Assembly: GCF_000524195.1 (NCBI RefSeq) | Contig: NW_020170424.1 | Span: 348,644 to 412,643, forward strand | Source of the DNA: Echinococcus granulosus | Taxonomy: Eukaryota > Platyhelminthes > Cestoda > Cyclophyllidea > Taeniidae | Reading direction: 5' to 3' | DNA: 64,000 nt | Shown here: positions 36,701-63,808 of the stretch, piece by piece | How the letters are laid out: each line of letters opens with the position of its first letter | How positions within the stretch are numbered: position 1 is the stretch's first letter | Position numbers and translations under genes: made by a program | Notes under the pieces: generated by a model | Databases searched by the model: none | What the model was told of the DNA's origin: nothing | The model's input: the letters and a program-made list of their open reading frames with translations, nothing else

Positions 36701-39700
36701 GCGTCTAAAATCCACGGATGGCCTTGTCAACAGAAAATCCCAAGAAAACCTTATACAATGATGGGGCGCTCAGACACTCAGCAGTATGTCCTTCAGTGAC
36801 AACATCTCCTGTGGTAGATTCCAGGTCGCAGCAGTCATTGGCGTGAACGAACGTCCAGTTCATGAAACCTCTGATCCTGGATTACCTGATGCGTGAGCTA
36901 TCAGTTCACCGCAAAACATCAATCTTTCACGAATATTTACACTTGCAGCAAGTTTGCCACGCTGAAATATGTCCCAGGATTGATGGATCGTACCAAAAAA
37001 TCTTTCTCTTTCACAGCTTTCCAGACATCAGTGAAACGTTGTAATAGTTACTTTTCAAATAAAACGAGGTGTCGATTTTCATCAAGAAATAAATTAAGAG
37101 GATGAAACGAAATGGTAAGCAACCGACTTACGAAAACAATCGCTCGTTGTGACCGGCTATCAAAATTGCGCTCACCGGGTTGCCACGAAGTTCATCCTTC
37201 TGAAATCAGAGGAAAGCCTAAATGAATGTACACCTTTTTCCCACAATGCAAGACCGATAAGTAATAAATTACGATCAAATGAAAAAATACCGAATTACCC
37301 CAGTAATGTCGGTTTTTCTCGCTTTGTATTCCCCCGTGGCACGTTGAAAACCACATTTTACCAAGATAAACCTACCAGCGCACCAGAATAGAGATTAGGC
37401 GCTACTAATTTAGATTTGGAAGCACTCTAAGCTTAAAGTAACTAGCACTCGAGTATTTGTGTTAATTCTGAGGTTGTGAAGGCCAAAATTAGTCCTACGA
37501 CTCCACTCACCATTATGGCCATGAAAGCATCGCAAGCCTGAAGAAAGGCGGTAAAATCGGCATGGAGTTCCTTCAATTCGGCCTCATATTCACATTTCAG
37601 CGAGTTGCCTTGAGTAGTCAAGCGTCGTGAGTGTCGTCCTTTTCTAGCTGCCTTGTATTTTCGAAGTTCACTCTCGCAAGAACTCTTCACTCCCTTCACC
37701 CATTCGGCAGTTACTTTGAGCTCTGCCAGGTAATCGGAGACGCAATGGACCTGATAGTTGGAAAAGAGGGAAGAAACGTTCAATCGAATGAATCTAAACT
37801 CTACGGTGATGATGAATGCCTGCTAGTCATCTGGTAGTGTCAACAAAGTTGTTAACGGGTTGTCTACCTTTTTAACAAATACTGAGTACACATTGGTGTG
37901 GTAAAATTATTAAAAAAAGGGAATCTTCTTGAAGAATGTCTACTGTTCAACACAGAATATTGGCGATTTAAATAGCAGGCCCGTCACATCTTTAATATCA
38001 AGGTAGTGAACAGGATATACAATGACTTCAGTGCGCCATTGGGATGTCTAACGACAGAGATTATGCCCCTTAAGGGGACGCCCTTTTAACAAGTGTGCAA
38101 TGTCTACGAAATGATTGTTTAAGTGCTTCCTGCTCATAGAGCGGTGCCAGAAACCTAGAAGACATGGTTACTATGTTCAGCATGTCCCATCATAACGCAA
38201 AGGCCGGTTTGGTCAGGGCCGACCGCCTACGCAGAAATTCATGAGAACACGTCTACTCGCCTCGTCGTGTGTAATGTACAGCGCATACCTAATGGCGACG
38301 CTGTCAGTGAACGCCTACTGAAGTTGCTGCCGTGTCTAATGAATGTCTAGTTCCTAATGTCTATGGCAAATGGAAAGCTTCTACAATACCGTCAAAATGT
38401 TCACCATTCTCGAAGTTTATGCCTGGAAATTGGATTTAAAAATATATTTAAAGTGAAAAAAACTATTATTGACCGTAGTTTTAAAGTACCAAAAGTGCAT
38501 TTCGACTTATTTCTTGAGTAGATGGAAATGAAAGTGCTCAACCATCTTTAATGGTCTACGATCTTCAATGTAATTTAAAAGTTATTGCCCATAGGATGGA
38601 ATGTTTACGGCTCTTTTGGGAATTATGCACAAGCATTCACTAATTCCGAATGCTTGCAAGGTATAAGTAGAGGATTGAGGAAAAATGATATTTACCGCCT
38701 CTTAAGAGTAGCAAATTTCGGTTTTCACCTACGAATTGACATTACTTCGACAAGATTTGGAGTTTAGCCTACCAAATATTTGTTTTTAGACAGGTGATCA
38801 CCGATATGTCAAGTCAGAAGCCAGTAGATTCCACTCTCAAGGTATCACTACTTATTTCTAGTGAGTCAATAATTGTTAAATAATCATTGCCTGTCAGGGC
38901 TAGGTGAAACAACTGACGCCTGAAAATTAATGCAACAATTTTAACGATTTGATGACGATAACCAGTTCTTTTGTAAGTTTATTTCATACTGGCTAGAATT
39001 ACCAACTCGTAAGAAAAGTTAATTATCAGCTCGTTACATTCGGGCGTGGTAGTCGTTGTTGTCAACCCACCCTAAAAGGAGTCCTTTTTCTTGTAAACCA
39101 ATCAAGGCAGTTTACATAGTAAGGCAATAGAAACAAAGGCTAGATAAAAAGGATGGATTTGGATGTTTTTCAAGGTTCAATAAACACGTAACCTGAGAAG
39201 GGCATGAAACACGCGCTACGCAGTTTAAAATATATCCAATAATACCAGATAGAGAAAAAAATTTTATAGCTGAATAGGTCCAGATGCTTAGGGTTTCTTT
39301 GTCCAGTACACTCGCATTTGCTATCAAACACTCAAAGTAGCGTTTATGGAGGCCTGGTGAAGTAACAATTGCCTCCAGGCCATTCGGAAGACAAATAGTA
39401 GGCTTCGGTTTGCAAAAATCGACTCCATTACATCTACATGCACCCTTAAGATTGATGGTAATTGTTTGTAAGTTAATTGTTTTGAAAAAAAATTGAGTAA
39501 TTGAAGTCACTGAAAGAAGTATGCACTCCGCTAGTTAGAAATACTCTACCGAATATTCCAGCTTATACCTTTCGAGGTGTTTTGAGAGAACGAATAAATG
39601 GTTCTCAAGAAAGCTTACATTGAATAAGTCGCCTCTTTGCATGCGACTGCATGTGGTCACCACAAAAGCCGGCGTAGACCAACGATCCTCCAAACTTCCA

Positions 39701-40482
39701 AAAAAGGTAATTTCCGTATTCTCGTAGATGTTGACAGAAGTTGAGGGACTGTCCATAAATTGGAGGAGGTTGGAAGGAGTCGAAGACAGTGGAAGGAGTC
39801 GTGATATGGTTGTCAGGAGGTTGGGTCGCCTTTCCCGGGACATGGAAGGCCGCCGTACCTTCTCCCAACTTCCTCCTTCGTAATTCCCATTTCCCCCTGT
39901 CCCGTCACCATCTCCGTCTGCGTCGCCTTCTTCGTCCTCTCCCCACAAATTCGACATTGAAATATCGATGAGTGAGCGGGATTTTATCGGCACCTGAGGG
40001 GATCCATTTGCCACATCTATTTCGTCGAAACCTCCGCCCATGGAATCCACATATTCTCCCAGGCCTAAGGGGCCCGTATACCCTTGTTTTCTTCCCGCAT
40101 AGCTGGCTCGTTGATGCGGTGGAGGTGACGGGTTTTGATCCAGAGTTACTACTTTCCCCGAAGTAATTGGTGGGGCTGATTCTCGAGTTGCCGAGATATT
40201 CCTGTACCACTTGATGATTCGTGAAATGGGCATTAAGCCACCACCCCCACCGGCACCAGCATTATTACCCTGATTTCCACCGCTCTCCTTATCAAGCTGG
40301 GTCAGATTGTTGATACTTTTAGCACTTCGAGTGGGCATATCGATCCGTGAGCGTCGTAGACCGGCAGGAGTCTTGGCAAGGCCCTCATGAACCGACTCCA
40401 CATTGGATCCCTTAAAGCGTCGTCTCCTGGCCCGATTCTCACGATTCCGCTCGTAATTCCTACCCACACTTTCTGTTGGCAT
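17526..40482 (-). CDS. RhoGAP protein with PH-like, Ras-association and RhoGAP domains (ARHGAP20-like)
   Basis: Predicted GTPase-activating protein for Rho-family GTPases, with a Ras/Rap-binding module. Exons 5' to 3': 40482-39619, 37750-37511, 35781-35252, 32744-32666, 32036-31953, 29236-29167, 29082-28909, 27255-26840, 26153-25989, 24508-24399, 23447-23086, 22691-22670, 18741-17526. The sum is 4332 nt, exactly 1444 codons with stop, and every junction is in phase. Residues 1-288 are basic/Gly/Ser-rich; 289-368 are charged and helical; 369-545 contain a PH-like MEVCAFLCTDCLLLASK and a closing FNEWRNYLQ around a Ser/Pro insertion; about 546-680 resemble a Ras-association domain (LPLSPSITTRELKERAL); RhoGAP runs about 797-1015 with the arginine finger in GSLTEGIFRRSV (Arg837); 1040-1443 is a Ser/Pro/Arg-rich tail. 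The order PH-RA-RhoGAP is that of ARHGAP20. The start Met at 40482 is the first in a frame open from about 40605; an upstream exon is possible. Confidence 0.9.
20796..20811. repeat. Short CAG trinucleotide run
   Basis: Five AGC/CAG units in the 3.9-kb RhoGAP intron 18742-22669; outside any supported exon. The rest of that intron holds no feature I can support except the candidate microexon at its edge. Confidence 0.8.
22670..22691 (-). CDS. Candidate 22-nt microexon of the RhoGAP gene
   Basis: Exon 11 ends with one leftover base and the long last exon begins with one base that needs two before it, so they cannot join directly. Between them, the segment bounded by TTTAG (acceptor) and GTAAGA (donor) is 22 nt, which fits exactly: two bases to finish a codon, six codons (Arg-Thr-Leu-His-Val-Ser in part) and two bases left. 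It is inferred from phase and splice sites only. Another undetected exon in 18742-23085 could do the same job. Confidence 0.5.
23086..23447 (-). CDS. RhoGAP gene exon 11, C-terminal half of the catalytic domain
   Basis: Begins at CAG|GATG after a pyrimidine-rich tract, completing a split Lys codon. MLRELPDINQSLLTFLLFTL leads to NKMSVDALSTVWGPNLLERP, the conserved closing helix of RhoGAP domains (usually NxMxxxNLAxVxxPxLL). Then follows a helical stretch and a Pro-rich TSTKPPPEG. Donor GTAAGT at 23085-23080 leaves one base, which is why the next exon must start with two bases of a codon. Confidence 0.95.
25630..25910. repeat. Degenerate CATC tract
   Basis: Pyrimidine-rich CATC/TCTA words on the plus strand at the 3' part of the RhoGAP intron 24509-25988. 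Confidence 0.65.
25989..26153 (-). CDS. RhoGAP gene exon 9, arginine-finger exon
   Basis: Encodes the start of the catalytic RhoGAP fold: FVVIFYKGSLTEGIFRRSVQ followed by the helix with NEDPLMAEECPPLHAANILK. The Arg after GIF is the family's arginine finger, which completes the GTPase active site. Phase 0 at both ends; acceptor CATCTAG and donor GTGAGT. The preceding exon supplies FGIFGRLPKEAWPD and the next supplies YFKEIPGHLLIDEKW, both in the expected order for the domain. Confidence 0.95.
26465..26590. repeat. GGAT tetranucleotide array, inverse orientation
   Basis: Contains a near-perfect (GGAT)n core at about 26518-26537 flanked by degenerate copies. It has the same word as the CATC tracts but on the other strand. 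In RhoGAP intron 26154-26839. Confidence 0.85.
28473..28703 (+). CDS. Possible small intronless gene nested in a RhoGAP intron
   Basis: ATG to TGA, 76 codons, opposite strand to the RhoGAP gene, in the intron 27256-28908. An in-frame TAG lies two codons before the ATG. The product would be Ser/Pro/Lys-rich: SALRLPMPQSPFMDIQTFSE early and TTPKRNILKVSPELSK at the end, with several SP/TP sites. A GTGAGT inside it (about 28599) could also be a donor. ORFs of this length are expected by chance in a window this size, so support is weak. Confidence 0.22.
   Translation: MSALRLPMPQSPFMDIQTFSELKGQTTLSPKLQTLHSKTVAIVSGNFNPSRRSLYTRPMATTPKRNILKVSPELSK
30231..30244. repeat. CA dinucleotide run
   Basis: Seven CA units in the large intron 29237-31952 of the RhoGAP gene. 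Confidence 0.9.
31854..31876. repeat. Alternating TGCATGC palindrome
   Basis: Overlapping TGCATGC units form a near-perfect self-complementary alternating purine-pyrimidine stretch in the RhoGAP intron 29237-31952, about 75 nt beyond the RA exon. Confidence 0.85.
35252..35781 (-). CDS. RhoGAP gene exon 3, PH-like domain with large insertion
   Basis: 530-nt exon. The start SPMEVCAFLCTDCLLLASK resembles the central strands of PH domains, where FLFTDxLLLxK is common. The end CQLVFSEVRSFNEWRNYLQ resembles the last strand and C-terminal helix with its conserved Trp. Between them are about 110 residues rich in Ser, Pro and Thr, with an acidic run near EEEMEAGSENSS, much longer than a normal PH loop. 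The assignment rests on pattern only. A long antisense ORF over this exon (35276-35764) is a shadow. Confidence 0.7.
39619..40482 (-). CDS. RhoGAP gene exon 1, disordered N-terminus
   Basis: Encodes about 288 residues: a strongly basic start (NRENRARRRRFKGSN), a Gly/Asn-rich stretch, an acidic Asp/Gly run, then a more ordered end, NIYENTEITFFGSLEDRW. Donor GTAAGC at 39618. The frame remains open without a Met back to TGA about 40605. It could be entered by splicing at the CAG at 40511-40513, so the true start is uncertain. The sequence just upstream (40520-41000) is richer in CG and TGTG/GCGC than the introns around it and could hold the promoter. Confidence 0.75.
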
Positions 40483-43400
40483 CCTGCCGCCTAATTTTTG
40501 CTCTCTCTCTCTGATAGTCACGGTCGCGTGAAATGAAATGGTGAAAAGAAAGAAAGGGCGGTGAGCTCGTGTATGGGTTTGCCTGCTCCGGTTGAATCAT
40601 CAACGCTCACACGGTTGAAGCGCGCGTTATAGGCACTAACAGCACGCATGTGCGTCAATGCCCACCCCGATGTGCGCTGTCATTGGCTGTCAGTCTGCGT
40701 GCGTGTGTGGAAGTGCAGCGCTTTGATGGGTGCACGCACCAGTGCACACGCATTTGCGAATGCCATTATCGATCGCATCCACGCTGGGTCCTGCTGAATG
40801 GTGAGCGTGCGTGTAATTCATTTGTCCACCGTGCCGCCTCGGTAATTGAATTAGACGCGTGAGACGGATGAGTCATCCCGGTTCAACAGCCTCGGGTCGT
40901 TGCATGGATTTGTTGGTGCAGTTATTCACAGGAGAATTTAGCACACCCCACCCCCAGCACACTGCTGAGACAGTAATTCTGTCGCATTAGGTATGTGTGC
41001 GTGTGTGAGCACAAGGAGGCCGTTAATACGGCTACAATTTCTCTCCTTGAAGTCTAGCTTCAGGACACCAGGAATGGGGGGAAGCTGAGCTAAGGGTGCA
41101 ATTAATTGAGCAATATTGAGGCTGGAATCTCAAATAAAACCAACCGAATATCATAGTCCGGTGCTTTAGTTTCGCTACTTTTTGGTAATTAAGGTTCCAA
41201 CTGTAGTTATAGGGGGGTAGTGACTCCAACAGAGTTCCACATTGGACAGAGACCTGAGCAGCCAATTGAAAGATAATGTAGCCGACACAATTATGGCATG
41301 CAAATGTTTGGTTCAACTGGAAAAGACAGATTTTTTTGCGTTTATCATTGCCTTACTGCATAGTCATATTGTTGGCTTGTGTGCTGGAGGTTGTGGAATC
41401 CAGACAAGAGCATAAATTCGTTTCAGTTGTGCATTAATGACTGGATGAGGACCAATTGCCCAAGGAGACCCGATTATGATTAGCTTATAAGTACTTTGTC
41501 CCCATAAATTCAGTGAGATATTTTACCCCTGGTTAATAAACGATTGCACAACTGACAAGCAATGCCAAATACAATGCAAGAAATAGAATAAAAATTGTAC
41601 TATTTTGACCCAATTAGGCATATTAATGTCGAAACCATTGGTTAGTTTTGGCCTCATTCCTCATATCCTTTTGGAGTAAATTGCTGGTATAATGATAGAA
41701 ATACGTTTTTCGTTGGTCATATTTAATGAACTAAGGTGGTTACCAAACTGCTTATTCTTCAATGAATTATGGTGCCACAAACCTAGCTGCGTACCACGGC
41801 TTGCCAATTTATGATTGTTCATAAAATCTTAGAGAAGGGCATCTCCTCCTCCAGAAGACAAAAAAGAGCGCATGCAAATGAGGCTGGGGAAGTTGACGAC
41901 TGCATTGGCAGTGCGTTTGCAGGCAATAAAAAAGCAGCACACAGGCGATCGTCATATGTGTGGTTTCATTTGCATGTTTAAGAGGCCCCTGACATCACCC
42001 TGTGAATTGTAAATCCTGTTTTGGTACAAAATCTTCACTCAATCACAGCCACACCTACTGAAGGGGAAGGAGTTGTCTGGGCCATTCCACTCTCTCGCAC
42101 CCCTTTTTTTGCCTTTGGTATCGGCGCACGAAAGGGAGGTATGGGGAAGAGAGTGACTGAGAAAAAAAGAGGGTAGAATAAATGAGTGAATGGAGCCTTT
42201 AAGGGTGAAAGGCAACGATTTTTATCGGACTGGGTCATGAAAAATGACAACTTTTAATCCAGCCAATGAGAAAACGGCGACCGATTGAGGGGATATCGAT
42301 TTTGCACAAAGTACATCAGGAAATTGATAAGCGACAGCTGACTGGTCGATAAGATACCAAGAGCGCTCAGCTGGGTTAAGAATGGAAAAAAACGGCACTT
42401 GGAAGGCGCATTTTCACACCTTTAGAATGTTTCCAGTAAATTGTAATCACCTGATCTTCGATTTAATTTTAAATGCCACTAAAATTCTTAGGATTATAAA
42501 CGAATTACCTACTATGCTGAGTGAAATTACCAAATTTACGAATCGTTCTTAATCAGATTATGTTCGAACGGACTTTTAATTTGTCAGTGAAACAGATATA
42601 TTCTTACGGTAACATACTTAGATTTTAGCTACTCTCCCATGCAAAGAGCTGATCATGCCCACTACAATTCATTCGACGGGGAAAAGCTTCGAGTGTTTTT
42701 TGAGGCTTTGTGAGCAAGTGTCTTGCTTCTGTTAATAACTTTTACTAAGAATAGTAAACACAATCAGTAATAGAGCCAGATCTGTTTAAATTCTCCCACT
42801 CAATGAGATGGCATTAATAAGAGTATGAGCGGTTGATTAAATGGGTTATAATTAACTTAAGAATGACAACACCCCTAGTTCGATTGATGTTACTGGCTAT
42901 GAACAGGTAAAGGAGAATGAACTCTCCTTCATTAAACGAAACAGGCTGACCACAAAGTTTGTGCGTAATTTTTAATTGATTTAATGCGTGCATTTTACTA
43001 GGTAAAATCATTCCCTGAGGTATGGGAAGAGAGAAGGAAGTTTAAATGATCCATCAATTTTATCAATCTGTTTAATTAATATGTTATTTCATGTATTTAG
43101 CAGCGTTGCAAAAAATGGGACGATTTCTACCCCACCGACAGAGATGCTGAGAGCATCTGCATCACTGAGGCAAAGTGACTGTTGTACACTCCACAAACGG
43201 GGTGGATTTTTCCCTGAAATAAAAGAACTTTTTAAACATTGTATTATTACCTCACTATTTATTCTATTTTTCTACACTGAAGGCATTATTAAAATAAAAT
43301 CTTTTTCTGTCACTTGAACACGCAAAAAAGTTCAATTATTTGCCCCCTTTTAAACGTTTTCCAGTTAGTAGCCTATTTAATTGTAAATTCCACTAGATTC

Positions 43401-46400
43401 GAATGCTAATTCCCAACAAGTGTAGAGAGATTATGTGCTTACATTGAAACACAGTAGAAGTCCACTCATTAAGGCAAGAGGAGTTGTCAACTTCCAAAAT
43501 TTTCCATACTGTTTAGACGTAATACTACATTACCTAAGCTAACACGTGCTCACCTTCTCCAATTGTGTACAACTATCCACAAAGTTGAAATAGGTCCTTG
43601 AGCAGGTAGTCATGTGTCTTTGTGCTGCCATTTCACTTATACAATTGCATACGCATAATGATTTGATGAATGAAGGGAAGTATTATAGCATTCGAGTTAT
43701 CCCTAAAGAGGTTATAAAAGTTGTGCGCATAGGGACGGGTTTGCCTAAAATGTATTGTAAAATTAGCGAATTAACGGCGAAGGTGGTGTGAGCGGAGTCA
43801 CATGCCGCTGACAGTTGTGTGGAGAGCTGAAAGGCCAACGTGGCATTATGCATGTGTTGTTTCCGCGACTTGTGTCATCCCAGGCATACTCATAGACGGT
43901 CAGCGCCACCATACGCTAGTATGTCTTATTGCCTCTTCAGTGCCGACTTGCAGGTGACATATTTTTGACGTCGGGATATTTCACACCTAAGTGAGGCTAG
44001 TGTCAATTGTGTCAATGGGAGACACAATGATTATCTATAAAAGTAGCGATTAAGGCTATGATTTGAGGCGATAACATCATTATGACTTTGCTATGGAACA
44101 TGATTTAGTGCAGTTCACCTTGCAGAGGACGCAGCACACAAGAATCACCATTAAATTTCCAGTGTATACGAGGAGAGAAGAATTTGATAAATTTCTCCCC
44201 ATTATGCTTTTCTAATCATCTCAGTTTCTGTCTCAGTTTTATTTGCAAATAACAGGAAGGCACGTTATAATCGAAGCCAAAATGAAGGAGACTTTGCATT
44301 TAATGCGTAACGCCGCAGTCTCACCAATATATGCAGTTTAGTTCGTTACTTTGGTACCATGACGTTCTCCCCATGGCAACAGTCTCCCATCCTATTTGTA
44401 CGTTTGTGAAAACAACATTATTATTTCTCACCGAATGAATTGGAACACTAGACAGATTGAACAAAGGTTATTCCGACATAGCTTAAAGCTCATCCGTGTG
44501 AATGCTTCGTAGAAGTGTCTTAGATTGGAGTGGAATGAACTTAGGAACACAGATTTTGATCCTACAACGAGAAGACTATAGAGCCATTCATCCAGTGCGG
44601 TCTCGATTGGAAAACCAGAGCAAAAATGAGACTGGAAATTTCGTACTTCATTGACTAATTGTAGGAACTTCTACCTACAATGTAGTTGTCTGCCTGGGTT
44701 ATTTTTAAGTTTGTGTAAAACCTTTAGACATATTTGCTGTTAGTAGATGCCTTTCCTCTATAAAGACCAGTCGATCCCTTCCAAAGGAATCTCGCTTCAA
44801 AGCCTCAGCAAAAGTGACTATGCCTTTCTGGACTTAGTCCACCACGATATCAGCATAGGTTAAGAGGTCAGTAGCATGGGTAGTATGAACAGAGATTCAC
44901 AGCACCAGCGCAAATTCCAAATCTCGGCAGACCAAGTATAAAAAAAGCAGTGAAAAATCGTTTGTATTCACCTTACCTTTATTGCATCATTTATGAAATT
45001 TGCACATTAAAATTTTATTTACCATAAGGGATGTTGTCACATCACTCTATGCTGGTTGTAAGTGCCCCCTCCCCCACTAGTCTTATAGGCACGTTAGCAA
45101 TAATTGACATCCCACAGGATATTGCAAAAATTCACCTCCATTGCGGTAAACACAATCAGGAAAGCCCTTTCGCTTTTTATTTCTTAGAGGAAACTCAACT
45201 TTTAGCAGTCAAGTAATAGACTTAAGATGCAGGCTAAAAGTCCCATCTTTGCCTGCTATCAGGCTATGGAGATTTCTTCACCCTACTTTGTCAGTAAGCT
45301 GTGTTCTCAATCTCAGTGACAGGAAGGAGGGGGTCACACTACTATCAACCACGAAGCGTCTGTCACAGCACTGAGAATGACCATGTCTTAGTGGTGATGG
45401 CTCACGTTGAAATTCATCACTAAACCTGAAAGCATTTAATCGAGTCAAATTTGCTTTGAATGATTAGAAAAGCAGTCTATTGAAACTACGAAGATAGCAT
45501 CCTGCCGGAATCTCCTGTCATGAATTTTATATTATTTGACACGGTGTGCATAGGTAGTTCAGGGGAAAACTGTAGGAAAGGAAACAGTCTGTCTGTACAG
45601 CTTTTCTTGCTCTTGAAATAAGAATCACAACCATATAAAATCTGTGGAGCCTCTTAACATAATTGGAGGAAAGTACTTTGGACAAATCATCAATCATCAA
45701 CACTTTGCTAATGGCAAAATCTTAAGCATCAGCATTACTGCAGCACAAAGTCACACTCAATGTCCACAGACAAAAAAGATTAAAAGGGAGTGGTCAACTT
45801 CAAAGAAAAAAGGCAAATATGGATGGAAAGGCTCCGGATAGATGGATGGATTCGGAAAAAGGATAGACTTAAGCTGTCCTAAGCCCTCTTTAAAATAATA
45901 AATCGGAGGGAATACCTGGTGCGTGGTGGTCTGTTGGTCCAAATGCAGCAGTACTTTTTCATCACATTTCTCGGCAATCTAATGATGGGAAGAGGAATGG
46001 AACGGAATGGAGACAACACCAGCCTATACACAGATCTGCCAGTCACATGCAAAATAACAGCTTCCTCAACAGAATTCAAAAATCTCCCACTCGGTGTTTT
46101 AAGCACATCAAAAGATTTTTGTGAAGTGTCTTGCAGCCTCCCTTACATTCTAGTCGTGTTGATTGTTTGCTCCATGGTTTGAAAATGAAAAGAGGGCTAA
46201 GCAGTGCTGCCACTTCGCTGGCTTCTTTAACCACCCCTTCTTCCGACTCTGGACGAGTGGCAATCCAGTAAGGGAGTGCAGTCTGGAACGAATTCGTGAA
46301 AGGAAAGCAGAGTGAGAGATTAACACTTGGATAAACAAATTATACAGCGAGTTGACCGAATGACTAGATAATTGACCTCCTTTTTGCCCTCTTAACTACC

Positions 46401-47305
46401 AACTATAACTTATGCCGTAGGATAAAACACTTCACTTGATGCCTTAAGGGGAAAAGCATTCCTTCTAGATGGAAAAAACGCATTTAAACCGCCATTCTTT
46501 GCTCTCCAGCGGATTGGATCGTTTCTCCAACAATAGCCGTTAATTCAGCCCATAAATGGGAAAAAATTTTTATCTAGCATAACCTTACGGGGCTTCTATC
46601 GTACATTTAACTAGCAGTCTCGACCTCACTCACATCTACGAATCACAAATTACAATAATCACTTACCGCCTATCCGCTTTCCTGTCACTTTGCTCACCCC
46701 TTCGCCAGTTCAAAAGCCAAGAAACACATCCCTTTCGTTTGACCTAGCATTAGATATTTCCGCTTGAATCAAATTCAGCCAACACCTTATGAGGTGAAGG
46801 TATAGAGCACAAAAGAGTTTTGCACTGTTCCCTTGGTTAGTGTTTCTGGCACTTATAACCTCACTTTGTTCATAAATAACACTAGAGGAGACACCTCACT
46901 AGACCTAGGCACTTGAAATTTCCTACAAGGGTATCACATCAGTGCCAATGTGATACGATACGAATCTACGCGGACAACACGAAGAGAGGCAGAGGGGAAA
47001 AATCATCACTCTAAAAGAAGTGGAAAAAGTGGACGAGAGGATGATAAAGGTAGACACCAAGTGTGTGTGGGTGAGATGAGGACAGGACTGGAAACAATGG
47101 GGGACCAACGAGAGAGTGAAGTGTACAACCTCACTGCATTAATTACTTAGGTTATCCAAATAGCTCCTCCTGAATGAGCAGAGGGAGAGATATAGCGGGA
47201 AAGTTCACGAAATCGCATAAAAATATCATTGTCATCATTATCCACATCATAAACTCATCAGAGTAGAAGAGAATGGAAAGAAGGAGAATAGGAAGAGGAG
47301 GTGGT
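40483..47305. other. Gap between the RhoGAP 5' exon and the HECT ligase 3' end
   Basis: 40520-41000 is CG- and TG-rich and could contain the RhoGAP promoter or a leader exon. A GC-richer island lies at 43780-43930. No supported gene was found; the ORFs are short and without splice signals or recognisable motifs. The HECT gene's polyadenylation site should fall just below 47306 but no clear AATAAA was seen on the minus strand there. Confidence 0.5.
40501..40512. repeat. CT run at the RhoGAP 5' exon
   Basis: Six CT units on the plus strand (GA on the gene strand), just upstream of the chosen start Met. Read as coding it gives an unlikely Arg-Glu-Arg-Glu run, which is one reason to start at 40482. 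Confidence 0.85.
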
Positions 47306-62559
<15,254 letters not shown>

Positions 62560-62868
62560 CTAGAAGGAAAAGCGAGGGCTTATGTTAAGGGAGGTTTGCA
62601 CAGATAAGACCCCTCACTTTTAGCAAAATAACACTCGCTTTAATACCTTCGCTATCGTCGTCACACATATGTGACACCCCGACTATTACCTGGCTCCTTA
62701 CGACACAAGCGCGTGACACGGGGCCTTGATCAGTTTACAACAGATGGCAGTGGTACGCTAATAGAATAAGTTCACCAAAGAAAATCGTCCAGCTCTACTT
62801 AAATGGTTTTGTTCCCAATACAGTTCACTTCGTACCGCCTTTTCAATCCACAAGGTTGAATTTCTCAC

Positions 62869-62910
62869 CAATTAAGTGCCTCCATTTGGTTGCCAGGACA
62901 ATCGCCTGAC
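62869..62910 (-). CDS. Candidate 42-nt exon just upstream of the HECT domain
   Basis: Bounded by AAATCAG (acceptor) and GTGAGA (donor). It ends with two bases that join the first base of the 62559 exon to make Trp, so it is in phase with the HECT exons (NQMEALNW then DSNQWTLDRK). Nothing in it is diagnostic and it is short, so it is listed only because the splice sites and phase agree. Confidence 0.25.
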
Positions 62911-63074
62911 CTGATTTTAAATCTCGGGTGCTAATGGCGTTCTAATCGGGCGAGAATACTTTTTGACACCTCCTGAAAACATACAACAGCTGTCACTCGC
63001 CTAGGCTAATGTGATGCGGCATCAAAAAGAAATCCACAATAGACACATGACAAAAAGGCGCAAAAGGCACACTC

Positions 63075-63245
63075 ATTTATCCACCCGCCCATGTATTCAA
63101 CTATTCGCCTATCTATCCTTTCAATCACTTGTCCATCTGCCCATTCATTCACCCGTTCACGCTCCCTCCCGCCCATTCATCTACTCACCTCTTCTTCTAT
63201 CCAATTACCCATTCATTCACCCACTTATTCTCCAAGCGTCTACTT
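63075..63245. repeat. Degenerate CATC/CACC tract
   Basis: Dense pyrimidine-rich words such as CCCATTCATTCACCC on the plus strand, upstream of the HECT exons. It creates two overlapping false ORFs. Confidence 0.75.
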
Positions 63246-63545
63246 CAGCCATTCAGAACCTGTTGGGGATGATAAAGAACTCCACATCGAAGTGGCTAAA
63301 GCATCTAAAACAATCATTCTGAAGCGCCGATAAATGACTGCCTTTTGGTTAACTGCTGGTCTCGCTTCCAAATGCCGTAGACCTTTGCCCCAAGTAAGTG
63401 AATACACGGCACTTTAACTTAGAGTAAAGACAGGGAAGAGGAGTAGCTGGAAAGGACAAAACCTAACCCACCTTGATTCCACACCAAAGCAAGAGCCATT
63501 TTCGTCCGAGAAAGTGAAACAATTAAAGTATTGGGATCTCAGTAC

Positions 63546-63564
63546 AACACACACACATACACAC
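63546..63564. repeat. CA-rich microsatellite
   Basis: CA repeat with one TA interruption, close to the right end of the window. Confidence 0.85.
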
Positions 63565-63639
63565 CTACTGCCATTCAGTCAAGTCAAAAGACTCCCTAAA
63601 AGTGCTAGCCACATTAGGTAAAGGATGAGCTTAACATAC

Positions 63640-63808
63640 AGGCTCTTCTGGACTATCTGGAATCGTGATTGCTAATGATCTGGTGGAAGTTTCCAAAAGG
63701 CACCTTTGTGTTGTATCCGAAAAATTTACCACCTGATTCACGAGCAACTCTGTCAGTGTTGAAAACTGCGTGCAATTATAGTCTCCTAGTCCTTCCGTAC
63801 TGCCATAG
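63640..63808 (-). CDS. Candidate upstream exon, 56 codons
   Basis: Open between an acceptor-like CTGACTAG and a donor GTATGT. The reading looks protein-like: GLGDYNCTQFSTLTELLVNQ and later LAITIPDSPEEP. It could be a linker exon of the HECT ligase, but it ends in phase 0 and so cannot join the 42-nt candidate directly. Acceptor strength is modest. No domain recognised. Confidence 0.35.
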
